Shown in pieces: positions 26,744-35,324 of a DNA stretch of 64,000 bases. The notes beneath the pieces were generated by a model. The model was not told the DNA's origin. It saw only the letters and a list, made by a program, of their open reading frames with translations, and ran no database searches. Source of the stretch: Sphaerotilus microaerophilus (GTDB taxonomy: Bacteria > Pseudomonadota > Gammaproteobacteria > Burkholderiales > Burkholderiaceae_C); the NCBI RefSeq assembly GCF_023734135.1, contig NZ_AP025730.1, forward strand, positions 868,001 through 932,000. The letters are read 5' to 3'. A program made the position numbers and the translations under genes. Position 1 is the stretch's first letter; each line of letters opens with the position of its first letter.

Positions 26744-28312
26744 ATGCCCCGCTTCGGCTTCGACCATTCCTACGCCCGCGACCTGCCGGGCGCCTCTGTG
26801 TCCTGCCAGCCCGCCACGGTGCCGACACCGCGGCTGCTCTACGTCAACGAGCCGCTGGCACAGGAGCTGGGTCTGGACCCTGCCGCCTGGCGCGGCGCGG
26901 TGGGGGATGCGCTGTTTGCCGGCAATGCGCTGCCCGAGGACGCCCAGCCGATCGCGCAGGCCTATGCCGGGCACCAGTTCGGCGGCTTCTCGCCGCAGCT
27001 GGGCGACGGGCGGGCGCTGCTGTTGGGCGAGCTGATCGACCGCCGCGGCCAGCGGCGCGACGTGGCCTTCAAGGGCTCCGGGCGCACGCCCTTCTCGCGG
27101 GGCGGCGACGGCAAGGCGGCGATCGGCCCGATGCTGCGCGAGGTGCTGATCGGCGAGGCGCTGCACGCCCTGGGCATCCCGACCACGCGGGCGCTGGCGG
27201 TGGCCGCGACCGGCGAGGAGGTCTGGCGGGATCGGCCGCTGCCCGGCGCGGTGCTGACCCGCGTGGCGGCCAGCCACCTGCGCGTGGGCACCTTCCAGTT
27301 CTTCGCCGCGCGCGGTGCGGTGGAGCCGCTGCGCCGGCTGGCGGACTACGCCATCGCCCGCCACGACCCGGCACTGGCCGATCTGGGCGGGATGGACGAG
27401 GGCCCGGCCCGCTACCTGGGGCTGCTGCGCGCGGTGGCGCAGCGCCAGGCGGCGCTGGTGGCGCAGTGGCTGAACGTGGGGTTCATCCACGGTGTGATGA
27501 ACACCGACAACATGGCGATCTCGGGTGAGTCGATCGACTTCGGCCCCTGCGCCTTCATGGAGGCCTTCGACCCGGCGGCGGTGTTCAGCAGCATCGACCA
27601 TGGTGGGCGCTACGCCTACGGCAACCAGCCGCACATCGCGCGCTGGAACCTGGCGCGCCTGGCCGAGGCGCTGCTGCCGCTGCTGGTGGATGCCCCCAGG
27701 GACCTTGATGACGAGGCGGCCCTGCAGCGCGCCGCGGCGCAGGCGATGGCGGTGATCGACGCCTTTCCAGGCTGGCACGCCCAGGCGCTGCGGCAGGGCC
27801 AGCGCGCCAAGCTGGGGCTGCAGGTGGCCACCGCCGCTGATGACGTGGTGGGCGACGAGGCGGACGATGCCCTGGCGCGCGACTGGCTGGCGCTGCTGCA
27901 GGCGCAGGGGGCGGACTTCACGCTCGCCTGGCGGCACCTGGCCGATGCCGCCGAGGGCCGCGATGCACCTCTGGCCGCGCTGCTGGCCGAGCCGGCCGCG
28001 CTGCAGCCCTGGCTGGCGCGCTGGCGCACACGCTGCGCGCAGGACGACCTGGCAGCGGGCCTGACGGATCCCGCGGCGGCGGCCACCGCCCGGGCGGCCC
28101 GGCTGCGCGCCGTGAACCCCTGGGTGATCGCGCGCAACCAGCGCGTCGAGGAGGCGCTGGAGGCGGCGACCGACCACGGCGACCTCGGCCCCTTCGAGCG
28201 GCTGCTGGCCGCACTGCGCCAGCCCTTCGACGAGCGGCCGGCGTACGCGCGCTACGCCGAGCCGGCCCCACCGGCCGTGACGGCGCGGTACCAGACCTTC
28301 TGCGGTACCTGA
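26744..28312 (+). CDS. selO: protein adenylyltransferase SelO (YdiU/UPF0061 family)
   Basis: A pseudokinase-fold enzyme that transfers AMP to protein Ser/Thr/Tyr residues and is linked to redox stress. The 522-residue product begins with FDHSYARDLPG and shows AYAGHQFGGFSPQLGDGRA, the FKGSGRTPFSR segment that contacts the flipped ATP, FIHGVMNTDNM with metal-binding Asn/Asp, and IDFGPCAFM. It ends TFCGT, keeping the cysteine near the C-terminus that is selenocysteine in animals. Length is normal. Confidence 0.95.
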   Translation: MPRFGFDHSYARDLPGASVSCQPATVPTPRLLYVNEPLAQELGLDPAAWRGAVGDALFAGNALPEDAQPIAQAYAGHQFGGFSPQLGDGRALLLGELIDRRGQRRDVAFKGSGRTPFSRGGDGKAAIGPMLREVLIGEALHALGIPTTRALAVAATGEEVWRDRPLPGAVLTRVAASHLRVGTFQFFAARGAVEPLRRLADYAIARHDPALADLGGMDEGPARYLGLLRAVAQRQAALVAQWLNVGFIHGVMNTDNMAISGESIDFGPCAFMEAFDPAAVFSSIDHGGRYAYGNQPHIARWNLARLAEALLPLLVDAPRDLDDEAALQRAAAQAMAVIDAFPGWHAQALRQGQRAKLGLQVATAADDVVGDEADDALARDWLALLQAQGADFTLAWRHLADAAEGRDAPLAALLAEPAALQPWLARWRTRCAQDDLAAGLTDPAAAATARAARLRAVNPWVIARNQRVEEALEAATDHGDLGPFERLLAALRQPFDERPAYARYAEPAPPAVTARYQTFCGT

Positions 28313-28467
28313 GCCACAGGTGCCCGTGTGAGGGCGTTGAGGCGGGCGTGGATGCGTGCTTCAACGCGCCCGGCGATGACGTAACCTTGTGAAATCTGCA
28401 CGCCGGCCCCATCTGGCCGGTACCGTCAGACCGACGTCCGTTCCACAGCGCCAGGAGGCACACCGCC

Positions 28468-28878
28468 ATGAACCCGCTCGTCACCACCGATGCGCCCGAG
28501 GGCACGCTGCGCACGATGCACATCATCTACGCACTGCACGCGCTGGGCTTGGTCATCGGCGCCTTTGGCGCGGCCAGCGTGGTGGGCTCCTTCCTGTTCG
28601 GCTGGCCGTCGATCATCGCGGTGATCCTCAGCTACCTGAAGCGCGGCGATGCCCGCGGCACCTGGCTGGAGTCGCACTACGCCTGGGCGATCCGCACCTT
28701 TTGGCTGGCGCTGGCCTGGGCCCTGGCGGTGACGCTGGTGTCGATCCCGCTGGCGATCATCGTGGTCGGCATCGCCACCTGGGTGCTCGGCCTGTTCCTG
28801 CTGGGCCTGTGGGCCATCTACCGCGTCGCGCGCGGCTGGCTGCGCCTGAAGGACGGCCAGCCGATGCTGGCCGGCTGA
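28468..28878 (+). CDS. DUF4870-like inner membrane protein
   Basis: 136 residues with three to four hydrophobic helices (about 19-45, 50-62, 78-97, 103-122). Charged segments include YLKRGDARGTWLESHY and the C-terminal RVARGWLRLKDGQP. This matches the DUF4870 group of small integral membrane proteins of unknown role. AGGAGG precedes the ATG. GST follows 100 bp downstream. Confidence 0.72.
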   Translation: MNPLVTTDAPEGTLRTMHIIYALHALGLVIGAFGAASVVGSFLFGWPSIIAVILSYLKRGDARGTWLESHYAWAIRTFWLALAWALAVTLVSIPLAIIVVGIATWVLGLFLLGLWAIYRVARGWLRLKDGQPMLAG

Positions 28879-28986
28879 CGCGCGGGGCGCACGGCCCATT
28901 GCCCATCGTTCATCGTCCACCCCGGCGCCGGGTCTTCGCGCCTGTGAAATCATTCGGCCCCATTTCCAGAGACAAGGATGGTCCCG

Positions 28987-29601
28987 ATGACGCTGAAGCT
29001 GTTCCTCAAACCCGGCGCCTGCTCGCTGAGCCCCCACATCGCGCTGGAGGAAGCCGGCCTGCCCTACGAGACCGAGTCGGTCGACCTGGCCAAGAAGGTC
29101 ACCGCCACCGGCGGCAACTACTTCGACATCAACCCCAAGGGCTACGTGCCGGCGCTGCGGCTCGACTCCGGCGAGCTGCTGACCGAAGGCCCGGCCATCG
29201 TCCAGTACATCGCCGACCAGGCGCCGGCCAGCCAGCTGGCACCGGCCAACGGCACGATCGAGCGCTACCGCCTGCAGGGCTGGCTGAACTACATCGGCAC
29301 CGAGCTGCACAAGTCCTGCAGCGCCTTCTTCAACCCGATGAGCCGGGACGACTGGAAGGCCGCCGCCCGCGCCAACCTGGAGCGCCGGCTGCGCCACGTC
29401 GACGACCACCTCGGCGCCGGCAACGCCTACCTGCTTGGCGAGGGCTTCAGCGTGGCCGATGGCTACCTCTTCACCGTGCTGCGCTGGATGGCGCCGATCG
29501 GGTTCGACCTCGCGCCGTACCCGCAGATCCAGGCCTTCCAGGCCCGCGTGGGTGCGCGTCCTGCCGTGCAGGCGGCGCTGAAGGCCGAAGGCCTGGCGTG
29601 A
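28987..29601 (+). CDS. glutathione S-transferase, beta class
   Basis: 204 residues of the bacterial GstA type. The N-terminal thioredoxin fold starts MTLKLFLKPGACSLSPHIAL; the Cys in GACS is the catalytic cysteine of beta-class enzymes. NPKGYVPAL with the cis-Pro and EGPAIVQYIAD (glutathione contact) follow, then an all-helical C-domain with SVADGYLF. An ATG at 28978 would add three residues. Its stop overlaps the GTG of the DUF1615 gene (GTGA), so the two are translationally coupled. Confidence 0.92.
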   Translation: MTLKLFLKPGACSLSPHIALEEAGLPYETESVDLAKKVTATGGNYFDINPKGYVPALRLDSGELLTEGPAIVQYIADQAPASQLAPANGTIERYRLQGWLNYIGTELHKSCSAFFNPMSRDDWKAAARANLERRLRHVDDHLGAGNAYLLGEGFSVADGYLFTVLRWMAPIGFDLAPYPQIQAFQARVGARPAVQAALKAEGLA

Positions 29602-30938
29602 GGTTGCGGGCGGTTGCGGCCGCTGTAGCCGCCCTGGCCGTGCTGGCGGGTTGCAGCACGCCGCCGATGCTGCCGCCCCCGCCGGGGCCGCAGCCCGTGC
29701 CGGCGCCAGCCCCCGCACCGCTGCCTCCGCCGCCGGTCCCGGGCCCGCTGCCAGCGCCCGCTCCGGTGCCCGTGCCGGCACCACCGCCCCTGCCTCCGCT
29801 CCCGCCCGCGCCGCCCCCTCCCGCACCGCCGGCCCAGGTCAGCCCGTTCGACGTGCTCGAGGTGGCGCTGCGCGTGCTGCCGCCCAACCTGGCCCAGCGC
29901 CGCGGCTGGGCTGAGGACATCGCCACCAGCTTCGCGGCGCTGTCGATTCCCGCCCAGCCACACAAGGTCTGCGCGCTGGCGGCCATCATCGAGCAGGAGT
30001 CCACCTGGCAGGCCGACCCGCCGGTGGCCGGGTTGTCGAAGATCGCCAAGGCCGAACTCGACAAGAAGCGCGAGCGCTACGGCATCCCGAAGGTGATGTT
30101 CGACCTGGCGATGGCCAAGACCTCGCCGGACGGGCGCAGCTACCAGCGCCGGCTGGACACGCTGCGCACCGAGCGCGAGCTGTCGGACCTGTTCGAGGAC
30201 ATGATCCGCGAGATCCCCTTCGGCACGAAGATGTTCGAGGGCCAGAACCCGGTGCGCACCGGTGGTGCCACGCAGGTCAGCATCGCCTTCGCGGCCCAGC
30301 TGATGCGCGAGCGCCCCTACCCCTGGCGGCCGGCTGGGACGCCGCGCGAGGAGGTGTTCAAGCGCCGCGGCGGCCTGTACTTCGGCGCGGCGATGCTGCT
30401 GGAGCACCCGGTGTCCTACAACCGCATGCTCTACCGCTTTGCCGACTACAACGCCGGGCCCTATTCGAGCCGCAACGCGGCGGTGCAGGCGCTGCTGGCG
30501 CAGCTCACCGGCCAGAAGCTCACGCCGGACGGCGACCTGCTGCGCTACCAGGGCGGCGAGCCCCTGTCGCCACGCACGGCGCCCAGCCAGGCCTGGCGCG
30601 CGCTGCTGGCGCTGCAGCCGGAACTGGGCGTGGGGGCGGCGCAGATCGAGCGCGACCTGAAGCTGGAGAAGCGCTTCGACTTCGAGCAGTCCGCCACCTA
30701 CCGGCGGCTGTACCAACTGGCCGAGCGCCGTGGCCTGCGCCCGGCGCGCGAGCAGCTGCCCGACATCGACCTGGCGAGCCCGAAGATCCAGCGCAAGCTC
30801 ACCACGGCCTGGTTCGCTGACCGCTGCGAGGCGCGCTACCGGGCCTGCCTGGCACGCGATCCCTACGCCGCGGCCGCGGCCAGCGCCGCTCAGGGCGCGT
30901 CCGTGCCTCCTGCGCCCGCCAGCGAAGCCAGGCCCTGA
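29598..30938 (+). CDS. DUF1615 family lipoprotein with proline-rich linker
   Basis: 446 residues from the GTG at 29598. The N-terminus is a lipoprotein signal with lipobox VLAGC (Cys19). Residues about 24-82 are almost only Pro, Ala, Val and Leu, a likely periplasm-spanning arm. The DUF1615 domain follows, with CALAAIIEQESTWQ (a lysozyme-like Glu context), YRFADYNAGPYSSRN and EKRFDFEQSATYRRLY. The IEQES and NAGP motifs recall lytic transglycosylases, so cell-wall binding is plausible, though activity is not established. Its end overlaps the convergent LysR gene by 49 bp. Confidence 0.85.
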   Translation: MRLRAVAAAVAALAVLAGCSTPPMLPPPPGPQPVPAPAPAPLPPPPVPGPLPAPAPVPVPAPPPLPPLPPAPPPPAPPAQVSPFDVLEVALRVLPPNLAQRRGWAEDIATSFAALSIPAQPHKVCALAAIIEQESTWQADPPVAGLSKIAKAELDKKRERYGIPKVMFDLAMAKTSPDGRSYQRRLDTLRTERELSDLFEDMIREIPFGTKMFEGQNPVRTGGATQVSIAFAAQLMRERPYPWRPAGTPREEVFKRRGGLYFGAAMLLEHPVSYNRMLYRFADYNAGPYSSRNAAVQALLAQLTGQKLTPDGDLLRYQGGEPLSPRTAPSQAWRALLALQPELGVGAAQIERDLKLEKRFDFEQSATYRRLYQLAERRGLRPAREQLPDIDLASPKIQRKLTTAWFADRCEARYRACLARDPYAAAAASAAQGASVPPAPASEARP

Positions 30939-31864
30939 GACTGCGCCTTCGCACCGCAGCCGGCCATGGCCGCCTGCAGCATGTCGATGAAGACGCGCGT
31001 CTTGGCCGGCATGAGCTTGCGCCCCGGGAAGACCGCCCAGGCCGCGTGGCTGGGCAGGCACCAGTGCGGCAGCACACGCCTGAGCAGGCCGCGCTTCAGG
31101 TCGGGCGTGGCGAAGTAGTCCGGCACCGCCGCGATGCCCGCGCCGGCACGGGCCAGGCGCAGCAGCAGTTCGGGCGAGTTCGCGCTCAGGGCGCCGGGGG
31201 GCAGGCCCTCCCAGCGCTGTTCGCCGCGCAGCAGCGTCCAGGGGGCGGGTTCGCCGTTGCCGCGCAGCAGGCGCACCGCGCGGTGGCGGGCCAGGTCGTC
31301 GGGGGTCTGCGGCTCGCCCTGATCGGCCAGGTAGTCCGGCGTGGCGTACAGGCCGACCGGGAAGACGGTGAGCCGGCGCGCGGCCAGCAGCGCATCGTCG
31401 GGCAGGTCGCCCATGCGCACGGCAACGTCGAAGCCCTCGCCGAGGAGGTCCACCCGCCGCGGCGAGAGGTCGAGTTCCAGCGAGATCGCCGGGTGCAGCG
31501 CGGCGAAGGCGGCCAGCATGTCGGCCAGCAGCAGGTTGGCGAAGTCGCTGGGCATCGACACGCGCAGCCGCCCGCTGGGGGCGGCCTGGCGGTGCTCGCT
31601 CAGTGCGGTGACGGCCTCCACCTCGGCGGCCACCTGGCGGGCGTGCTCCAGCAATTGCAGGCCGAACTCGGTGAGCGTCTGCCGCCGCGTGGTGCGCAGC
31701 AGCACCCGCTCGCCCAGGCGCTGCTCCAGCTCGGCCAGGCGGCGCGACACGGTCGATTTCGGCAGGCCGAGCTGCTCGGCCGTGCGGCTGAAGCTGCCCA
31801 GCTCGGCCACGCGGGCAAAGATGAGCAGGTCGTTGGGGTCGATGCTGCTGCTGGATTGTTCCAT
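30890..31864 (-). CDS. LysR family transcriptional regulator (azoR neighbour)
   Basis: 324 residues. The N-terminal winged helix reads DLLIFARVAELGSFSRTAEQLGLPKSTVSRRLAELEQRLGERVLL-like over residues 12-56; the rest is a type-2 periplasmic-binding-like effector domain (GRLRVSMPSDF, VAVRMGDLPDDALLAARRL). The start at 31862-31864 is chosen because the longer frame runs into azoR. Divergent from azoR, which it probably controls in response to quinones or electrophiles (inference from the arrangement). Confidence 0.92.
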   Translation of the reverse strand: MEQSSSSIDPNDLLIFARVAELGSFSRTAEQLGLPKSTVSRRLAELEQRLGERVLLRTTRRQTLTEFGLQLLEHARQVAAEVEAVTALSEHRQAAPSGRLRVSMPSDFANLLLADMLAAFAALHPAISLELDLSPRRVDLLGEGFDVAVRMGDLPDDALLAARRLTVFPVGLYATPDYLADQGEPQTPDDLARHRAVRLLRGNGEPAPWTLLRGEQRWEGLPPGALSANSPELLLRLARAGAGIAAVPDYFATPDLKRGLLRRVLPHWCLPSHAAWAVFPGRKLMPAKTRVFIDMLQAAMAGCGAKAQSQGLASLAGAGGTDAP

Positions 31865-31958
31865 CGGTGGTTCAATGATATCCAATGGACGGGATTCCCT
31901 GCTGGATTGGTGACGCCTACAGTTCAGCCATCGCATCCATTCCGCCAAGGAACCCGCC
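31865..31958. promoter_or_regulatory. LysR/azoR divergent control region
   Basis: This 94-bp spacer contains CCAAT and ATTGG arms (within 31881-31910) forming an interrupted dyad of the kind LysR proteins bind. Promoter boxes cannot be assigned with confidence. Confidence 0.35.
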
Positions 31959-32558
31959 ATGAAGATCCTGCAGATCAACGCCAGTGCCCGCCGTGAAGGC
32001 GCCAATTCCACCCGCGTGGCCAACCGCGTGGTCGAGCGCCTGCTGGCAGCCAACCCGGGTGCCACCGTCACCCTGCGTGACCTGGCGGCCGAGCCGCTGC
32101 CGGTGCTCGACGAGGTGGCGCTGGGCGCGCTCTTCACCCCGGCCGACCAGCGCAGTGCCGAGCAGGCGGCGCTGGCCGCGCGCTTCGATGCGGCGATCGA
32201 CGAGTTGAAATCCCACGACGTGATCGTGCTGGGTGTGGCGATGTACAACTTCGGGGTCACTGTGCAGCTCAAGGGCTGGATCGACGCCATCGCCCGTGCC
32301 GGCGTGACCTTCAAGTACACCGAGACCGGCCCGGTCGGCCTGGTCACCGGCAAGACCGTCTACGCCGCCTGCGCGCGCGGCGGCCTGTACCGCGGCACGC
32401 CGAACGACAGCCAGACGCCGTACCTGAAGTCGGTGCTGGGCTTCATGGGCCTGACCGACGTGCGCTTCGTCTACGCCGAAGGCCTGAACATGGGCCCCGA
32501 CGCCACTGCCCAGGGCTTTGCCCAGGCCGAGGCCGACCTGGAAGCCGCACTGGCCTGA
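31959..32558 (+). CDS. azoR: FMN-dependent NADH-azoreductase
   Basis: 199-residue flavodoxin-like enzyme that reduces azo dyes and quinones by two-electron transfer. It shows [16 protein letters not shown] (phosphate/FMN loop), the [17 protein letters not shown] segment, [12 protein letters not shown] and the CARGGLYRG loop. AAGGAA precedes the ATG. A divergent LysR gene lies upstream and a pirin gene downstream, a set often seen together for electrophile stress. Confidence 0.95.
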   Translation: MKILQINASARREGANSTRVANRVVERLLAANPGATVTLRDLAAEPLPVLDEVALGALFTPADQRSAEQAALAARFDAAIDELKSHDVIVLGVAMYNFGVTVQLKGWIDAIARAGVTFKYTETGPVGLVTGKTVYAACARGGLYRGTPNDSQTPYLKSVLGFMGLTDVRFVYAEGLNMGPDATAQGFAQAEADLEAALA

Positions 32559-32578
32559 AGAGAATCTGTGATCCACCC

Positions 32579-32602
32579 GCAGGGCACCGGCCGGTGCCCT
32601 GC
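32579..32602. repeat. 24-bp perfect palindrome between azoR and pirin
   Basis: GCAGGGCACCGG followed at once by its reverse complement CCGGTGCCCTGC. It begins 20 bp after the azoR stop and ends 18 bp before the pirin start. There is no T-tract, so it is not a standard terminator; it could be an operator, a transcript hairpin balancing the two genes, or a processing site. Confidence 0.7.
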
Positions 32603-32620
32603 CCCACCGAAGGGCCGACC

Positions 32621-33502
32621 ATGACCACCACCGCCACCGCCGCTTCCGTTCTCCACCCCCGTCGCGTCGAGCAGCTCGTCGCCGGCCAGCCGACCTCCGA
32701 TGGCGCGGGCGTCAAGCTCACCCGCGTGCTCACGAACACGCTGCAGCGCCGGCTCGACCCGTTCCTGATGCTCGATGCCTTCGGCTCCGATCAGCCGGAC
32801 GACTACATCGCCGGCTTCCCGGACCACCCGCACCGCGGCTTCGAAACGATCACCTACATGATTGCCGGGCGCATGCGCCACCGCGACAGCGCTGGCCACG
32901 AGGGCCTGCTGGAGAACGGCGGCGTGCAGTGGATGACCGCCGGGCGCGGCGTCATCCACTCCGAGATCCCGCAGCAGGAAGAAGGCGTGATGGAGGGTTT
33001 CCAGCTCTGGCTGAACCTGCCTGGGCGCGACAAGATGGCCGCTCCCTGGTACCGCGACTTCAAGAATGCCGACCTGCCGCAGTTCGTCTCGCCGCAGGGC
33101 GTGGCGGTGACGGTGATCGCCGGCGAGAGCCATGGCGTGGCGGGTGCGGTGACCCGCGAGGCCACCGCGCCGCTGTACCTGGACCTGCACCTGAGCGCGG
33201 GCAGCCGCTTCGAGCAGCCGCTGCCAGCGGGGCACAACGCCTTCATCTACGTCTACCGCGGCGAGGTGGCCGTCGGCGCTCAGGCGGTGCCGGTGCAGCG
33301 CATGGCCATCCTGGCCAACGACGCCCAGGCCGATGGCCTGGTGATCGAGGCCGCGGGTGACGCCAAAGTGTTGCTGATCGCCGGCCGGCCGCTCGGCGAG
33401 CCGATCGTCCAGTACGGCCCCTTCGTGATGAACACGAAGGAGGAGATCTACGCGGCCGTGAACGATTACCGCGAAGGCCGCCTCGGCGAAACGACGGGTT
33501 GA
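32621..33502 (+). CDS. pirin family protein
   Basis: 293 residues with two cupin domains. The metal site of the first is visible in FPDHPHRGFETITYM and GVQWMTAGRGVIHSE, matching the His/His/His/Glu iron ligands of pirins; some bacterial members have quercetinase activity. The C-terminal IGRPLGEPIVQYGPFVMN-like segment (AGRPLGEPIVQYGPFVMNT) is also typical. The start is ATG 32621 after AGGGCC. Probably co-transcribed with azoR across the palindrome. Confidence 0.94.
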   Translation: MTTTATAASVLHPRRVEQLVAGQPTSDGAGVKLTRVLTNTLQRRLDPFLMLDAFGSDQPDDYIAGFPDHPHRGFETITYMIAGRMRHRDSAGHEGLLENGGVQWMTAGRGVIHSEIPQQEEGVMEGFQLWLNLPGRDKMAAPWYRDFKNADLPQFVSPQGVAVTVIAGESHGVAGAVTREATAPLYLDLHLSAGSRFEQPLPAGHNAFIYVYRGEVAVGAQAVPVQRMAILANDAQADGLVIEAAGDAKVLLIAGRPLGEPIVQYGPFVMNTKEEIYAAVNDYREGRLGETTG

Positions 33503-33605
33503 TATCCGCCGGTGAAAACCTGAAGCGAACGTGAAGACGAGGTGCAGGGCCGGCGGCCAAAGGTATTTGTTTGCAAGGAAACGGCGGGGGCTGGATTCTT
33601 CAGCT

Positions 33606-33670
33606 GGTATTAATCTGGTTCGATTGAAATGAAGGCTGTGGATGGCATTGGTTTCGATGCCATTTGTTTT
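33606..33670 (+). promoter_or_regulatory. candidate promoter and leader hairpin before the PepSY gene
   Basis: The 190-bp gap 33503-33692 turns AT-rich. TGGTATTAAT at 33605-33614 looks like an extended -10. Further on, ATGGCAT (33642-33648) and ATGCCAT (33657-33663) can form a 7-bp hairpin followed by TTGTTTT, which resembles a weak terminator or attenuator in the leader of the next gene. Confidence 0.3.
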
Positions 33671-33692
33671 CAGCCCTTTGAAGGAATCGACC

Positions 33693-33950
33693 ATGAAGAA
33701 ACTCCTCGCCCTGATCGCCGCCCCCTTGCTGGCCAACGCCGCCCTGGCCGGCCCCGCCTGCAACGTGCCTGAAGACAAGTGGATGAAGGAATCCGATTTC
33801 AAGGCCAAGATGGAAAGCCAGGGTTACCAGATCAAGACCTTCAAGGTCAGCAAGGGCAAGTGCTACGAAATCTACGGTTTTGACAAGGCGGGCAAGAAGG
33901 TCGAAATCTATTTCGACCCCGCCACCGCGGCCGTGCTGGAATCGAAGTAA
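33693..33950 (+). CDS. small periplasmic PepSY-domain protein
   Basis: 85 residues. A cleavable signal (MKKLLALIAAPLLANAALAG) is followed by a single PepSY-like module: WMKESDFKAKMESQGYQI, FKVSKGKCYEIYGFDKAGKKVEIYFDP. Two cysteines (in PACN and GKCYE) could form a disulfide. Such proteins are commonly paired with a cytochrome b561-type membrane protein, as here 40 bp downstream, and are thought to act with it in periplasmic redox or metal chemistry. AAGGAA precedes the ATG; the gene is lower in GC than its neighbours. Confidence 0.87.
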   Translation: MKKLLALIAAPLLANAALAGPACNVPEDKWMKESDFKAKMESQGYQIKTFKVSKGKCYEIYGFDKAGKKVEIYFDPATAAVLESK

Positions 33951-33990
33951 TTCGCGGCTGCGCCCGACCGGGTTTCAGTGAGCGCAGGCC

Positions 33991-34521
33991 ATGCAAGACG
34001 ATTCAAACTCCATCCGGGTGTGGGACCGCTTCGTCCGGGTATTCCACTGGAGCCTCGTGAGCTGTGTGCTGGTGAACTACTTCCTCGTCGATGATGGGGA
34101 AACGTTGCATCAGTGGATCGGCTATGCGGCCAGTGCCCTGGTGGTGATGCGCATCGTCTGGGGATTCATCGGTTCCCGGTACGCCCGGTTTGCCGATTTC
34201 TTTCCAACCCCGGCGCGGCTGCGCCGGCATGTACAGGCGATTCGCGCCGGCCGTGCGGACACGCACCCGGGGCACAACCCGCTGGGCGCGCTGATGATGC
34301 TGGCGCTGATGGCGCTGGTGCTGGCCCTCGCGGTGACCGGCTTCATGCAGACGCTGGACGCCTTCTGGGGCGAGGAGTGGCTGCAGGAGCTGCACGAGGT
34401 GATCGCCTCCGCGCTGATCCTCCTGGCAACGCTGCATGCCGCTGCGGCCATCGTGATGGGCCGCATCGAGCGCACCAACCTGGTGGCGGCGATGATCACC
34501 GGCGTCAAGCGCCGCGGCTGA
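33991..34521 (+). CDS. cytochrome b/b561-type membrane protein
   Basis: 176 residues with four transmembrane helices. Candidate haem-b ligands are the histidines in RVFHWSL, TLHQWIGY, LQELHEVI and ATLHAAAA, one per helix as in the two-haem b561/Ni-hydrogenase cytochrome group. The TPARLRRHVQAIR segment between helices 2 and 3 is typical. Together with the PepSY protein just upstream it probably moves electrons between the quinone pool and a periplasmic partner; the partner is unknown. Confidence 0.9.
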   Translation: MQDDSNSIRVWDRFVRVFHWSLVSCVLVNYFLVDDGETLHQWIGYAASALVVMRIVWGFIGSRYARFADFFPTPARLRRHVQAIRAGRADTHPGHNPLGALMMLALMALVLALAVTGFMQTLDAFWGEEWLQELHEVIASALILLATLHAAAAIVMGRIERTNLVAAMITGVKRRG

Positions 34522-34617
34522 GGCGCACCGGGCCAGCGGCCCGATGCGGCCCACCCGCAGGGAGGGACGGGCAAACAAGGGCCGGGCAAACCGGCTGCCT
34601 GTCCTACACTCGCCGCC

Positions 34618-35313
34618 ATGAACCAGTCAGTTCATTCTGCCGACGAGCGCCCTGCCCGCAAGCGCACCAGCCGCCGTGCCGGTGGCGGCGACGAGCCGCG
34701 CACCAACGACCCCGAGCGGACGATGGCCGACATCATCGAGATGGCCACGCGCGAGTTCGCCGAGAAGGGGCTGGCCGGGGCGCGCATCGACGCGATCGCC
34801 GAGGCCACGCGCACCAGCAAGCGGATGATCTACTACTACTTCGGTAGCAAGGAAGGTCTGTACATCCGCGTGCTGGAGGAAGCCTACCGGCGCATGCGCG
34901 CCATCGAGGCCGACCTGCACCTGGATGACTTGGCGCCCGAGGCGGCGCTGCGCCGGCTGGTGGGCTTCACGGTGGACTACCAGTGGGCCAATCCGGACTT
35001 CATCCGCCTAGTGATGACGGAGAACATCCACCGCGGCGAGTACCTGCGCCAGAGCAAGCTGATCCACCACCTGAACGTGCCGGCCATCGAGGGGCTGCGC
35101 CGCGTCTATGAGCGCGGCGTGGCCGCCGGGGTGTTCCGCGCCGGGCTGGATCCAATCGACCTGCACATGTCGATCAGTGCGCTGTCGGTGTTCAACGTGG
35201 CCAACCGGCACACCTTCTCGCTGATCTTCGACCGCGACTTCGACTGCCCCGAGATGCTGAGCGCGCGCCGCGAGCAGATCGTCGAGATGCTGGTGCGCCA
35301 CGTGCGTGCCTGA
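34618..35313 (+). CDS. TetR/AcrR family transcriptional regulator
   Basis: 231 residues. A basic N-terminal tail (RKRTSRRAGGG) precedes the TetR helix-turn-helix: MATREFAEKGLAGARIDAIAEA then TSKRMIYYYFGSKEGLY. The C-terminal ligand domain begins near residue 90. It lies 11 bp before the tannase-like lipoprotein gene in the same direction, so it probably represses that unit; the inducer may be an aromatic ester or acid (inference). Confidence 0.93.
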   Translation: MNQSVHSADERPARKRTSRRAGGGDEPRTNDPERTMADIIEMATREFAEKGLAGARIDAIAEATRTSKRMIYYYFGSKEGLYIRVLEEAYRRMRAIEADLHLDDLAPEAALRRLVGFTVDYQWANPDFIRLVMTENIHRGEYLRQSKLIHHLNVPAIEGLRRVYERGVAAGVFRAGLDPIDLHMSISALSVFNVANRHTFSLIFDRDFDCPEMLSARREQIVEMLVRHVRA

Positions 35314-35324
35314 GGAGGCTCTCC

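Noticed and set aside
25178..28177. 999-codon minus-strand frame across gcvR-like, hypothetical and selO
   Set aside because: Composition is typical of antisense frames and it crosses three supported genes.
26744..28312. Selenocysteine in the SelO homologue
   Set aside because: The C-terminal position is an ordinary Cys codon (TFCGT), and the gene ends in a normal TGA after it.
28313..28467. Terminator after selO
   Set aside because: GGGCGTTGA and TCAACGC arms can pair, but the loop is long and no T-tract follows.
29650..29840. Tandem DNA repeat
   Set aside because: The periodic look comes from Pro/Ala/Val codons of the DUF1615 linker; units differ in length and order.
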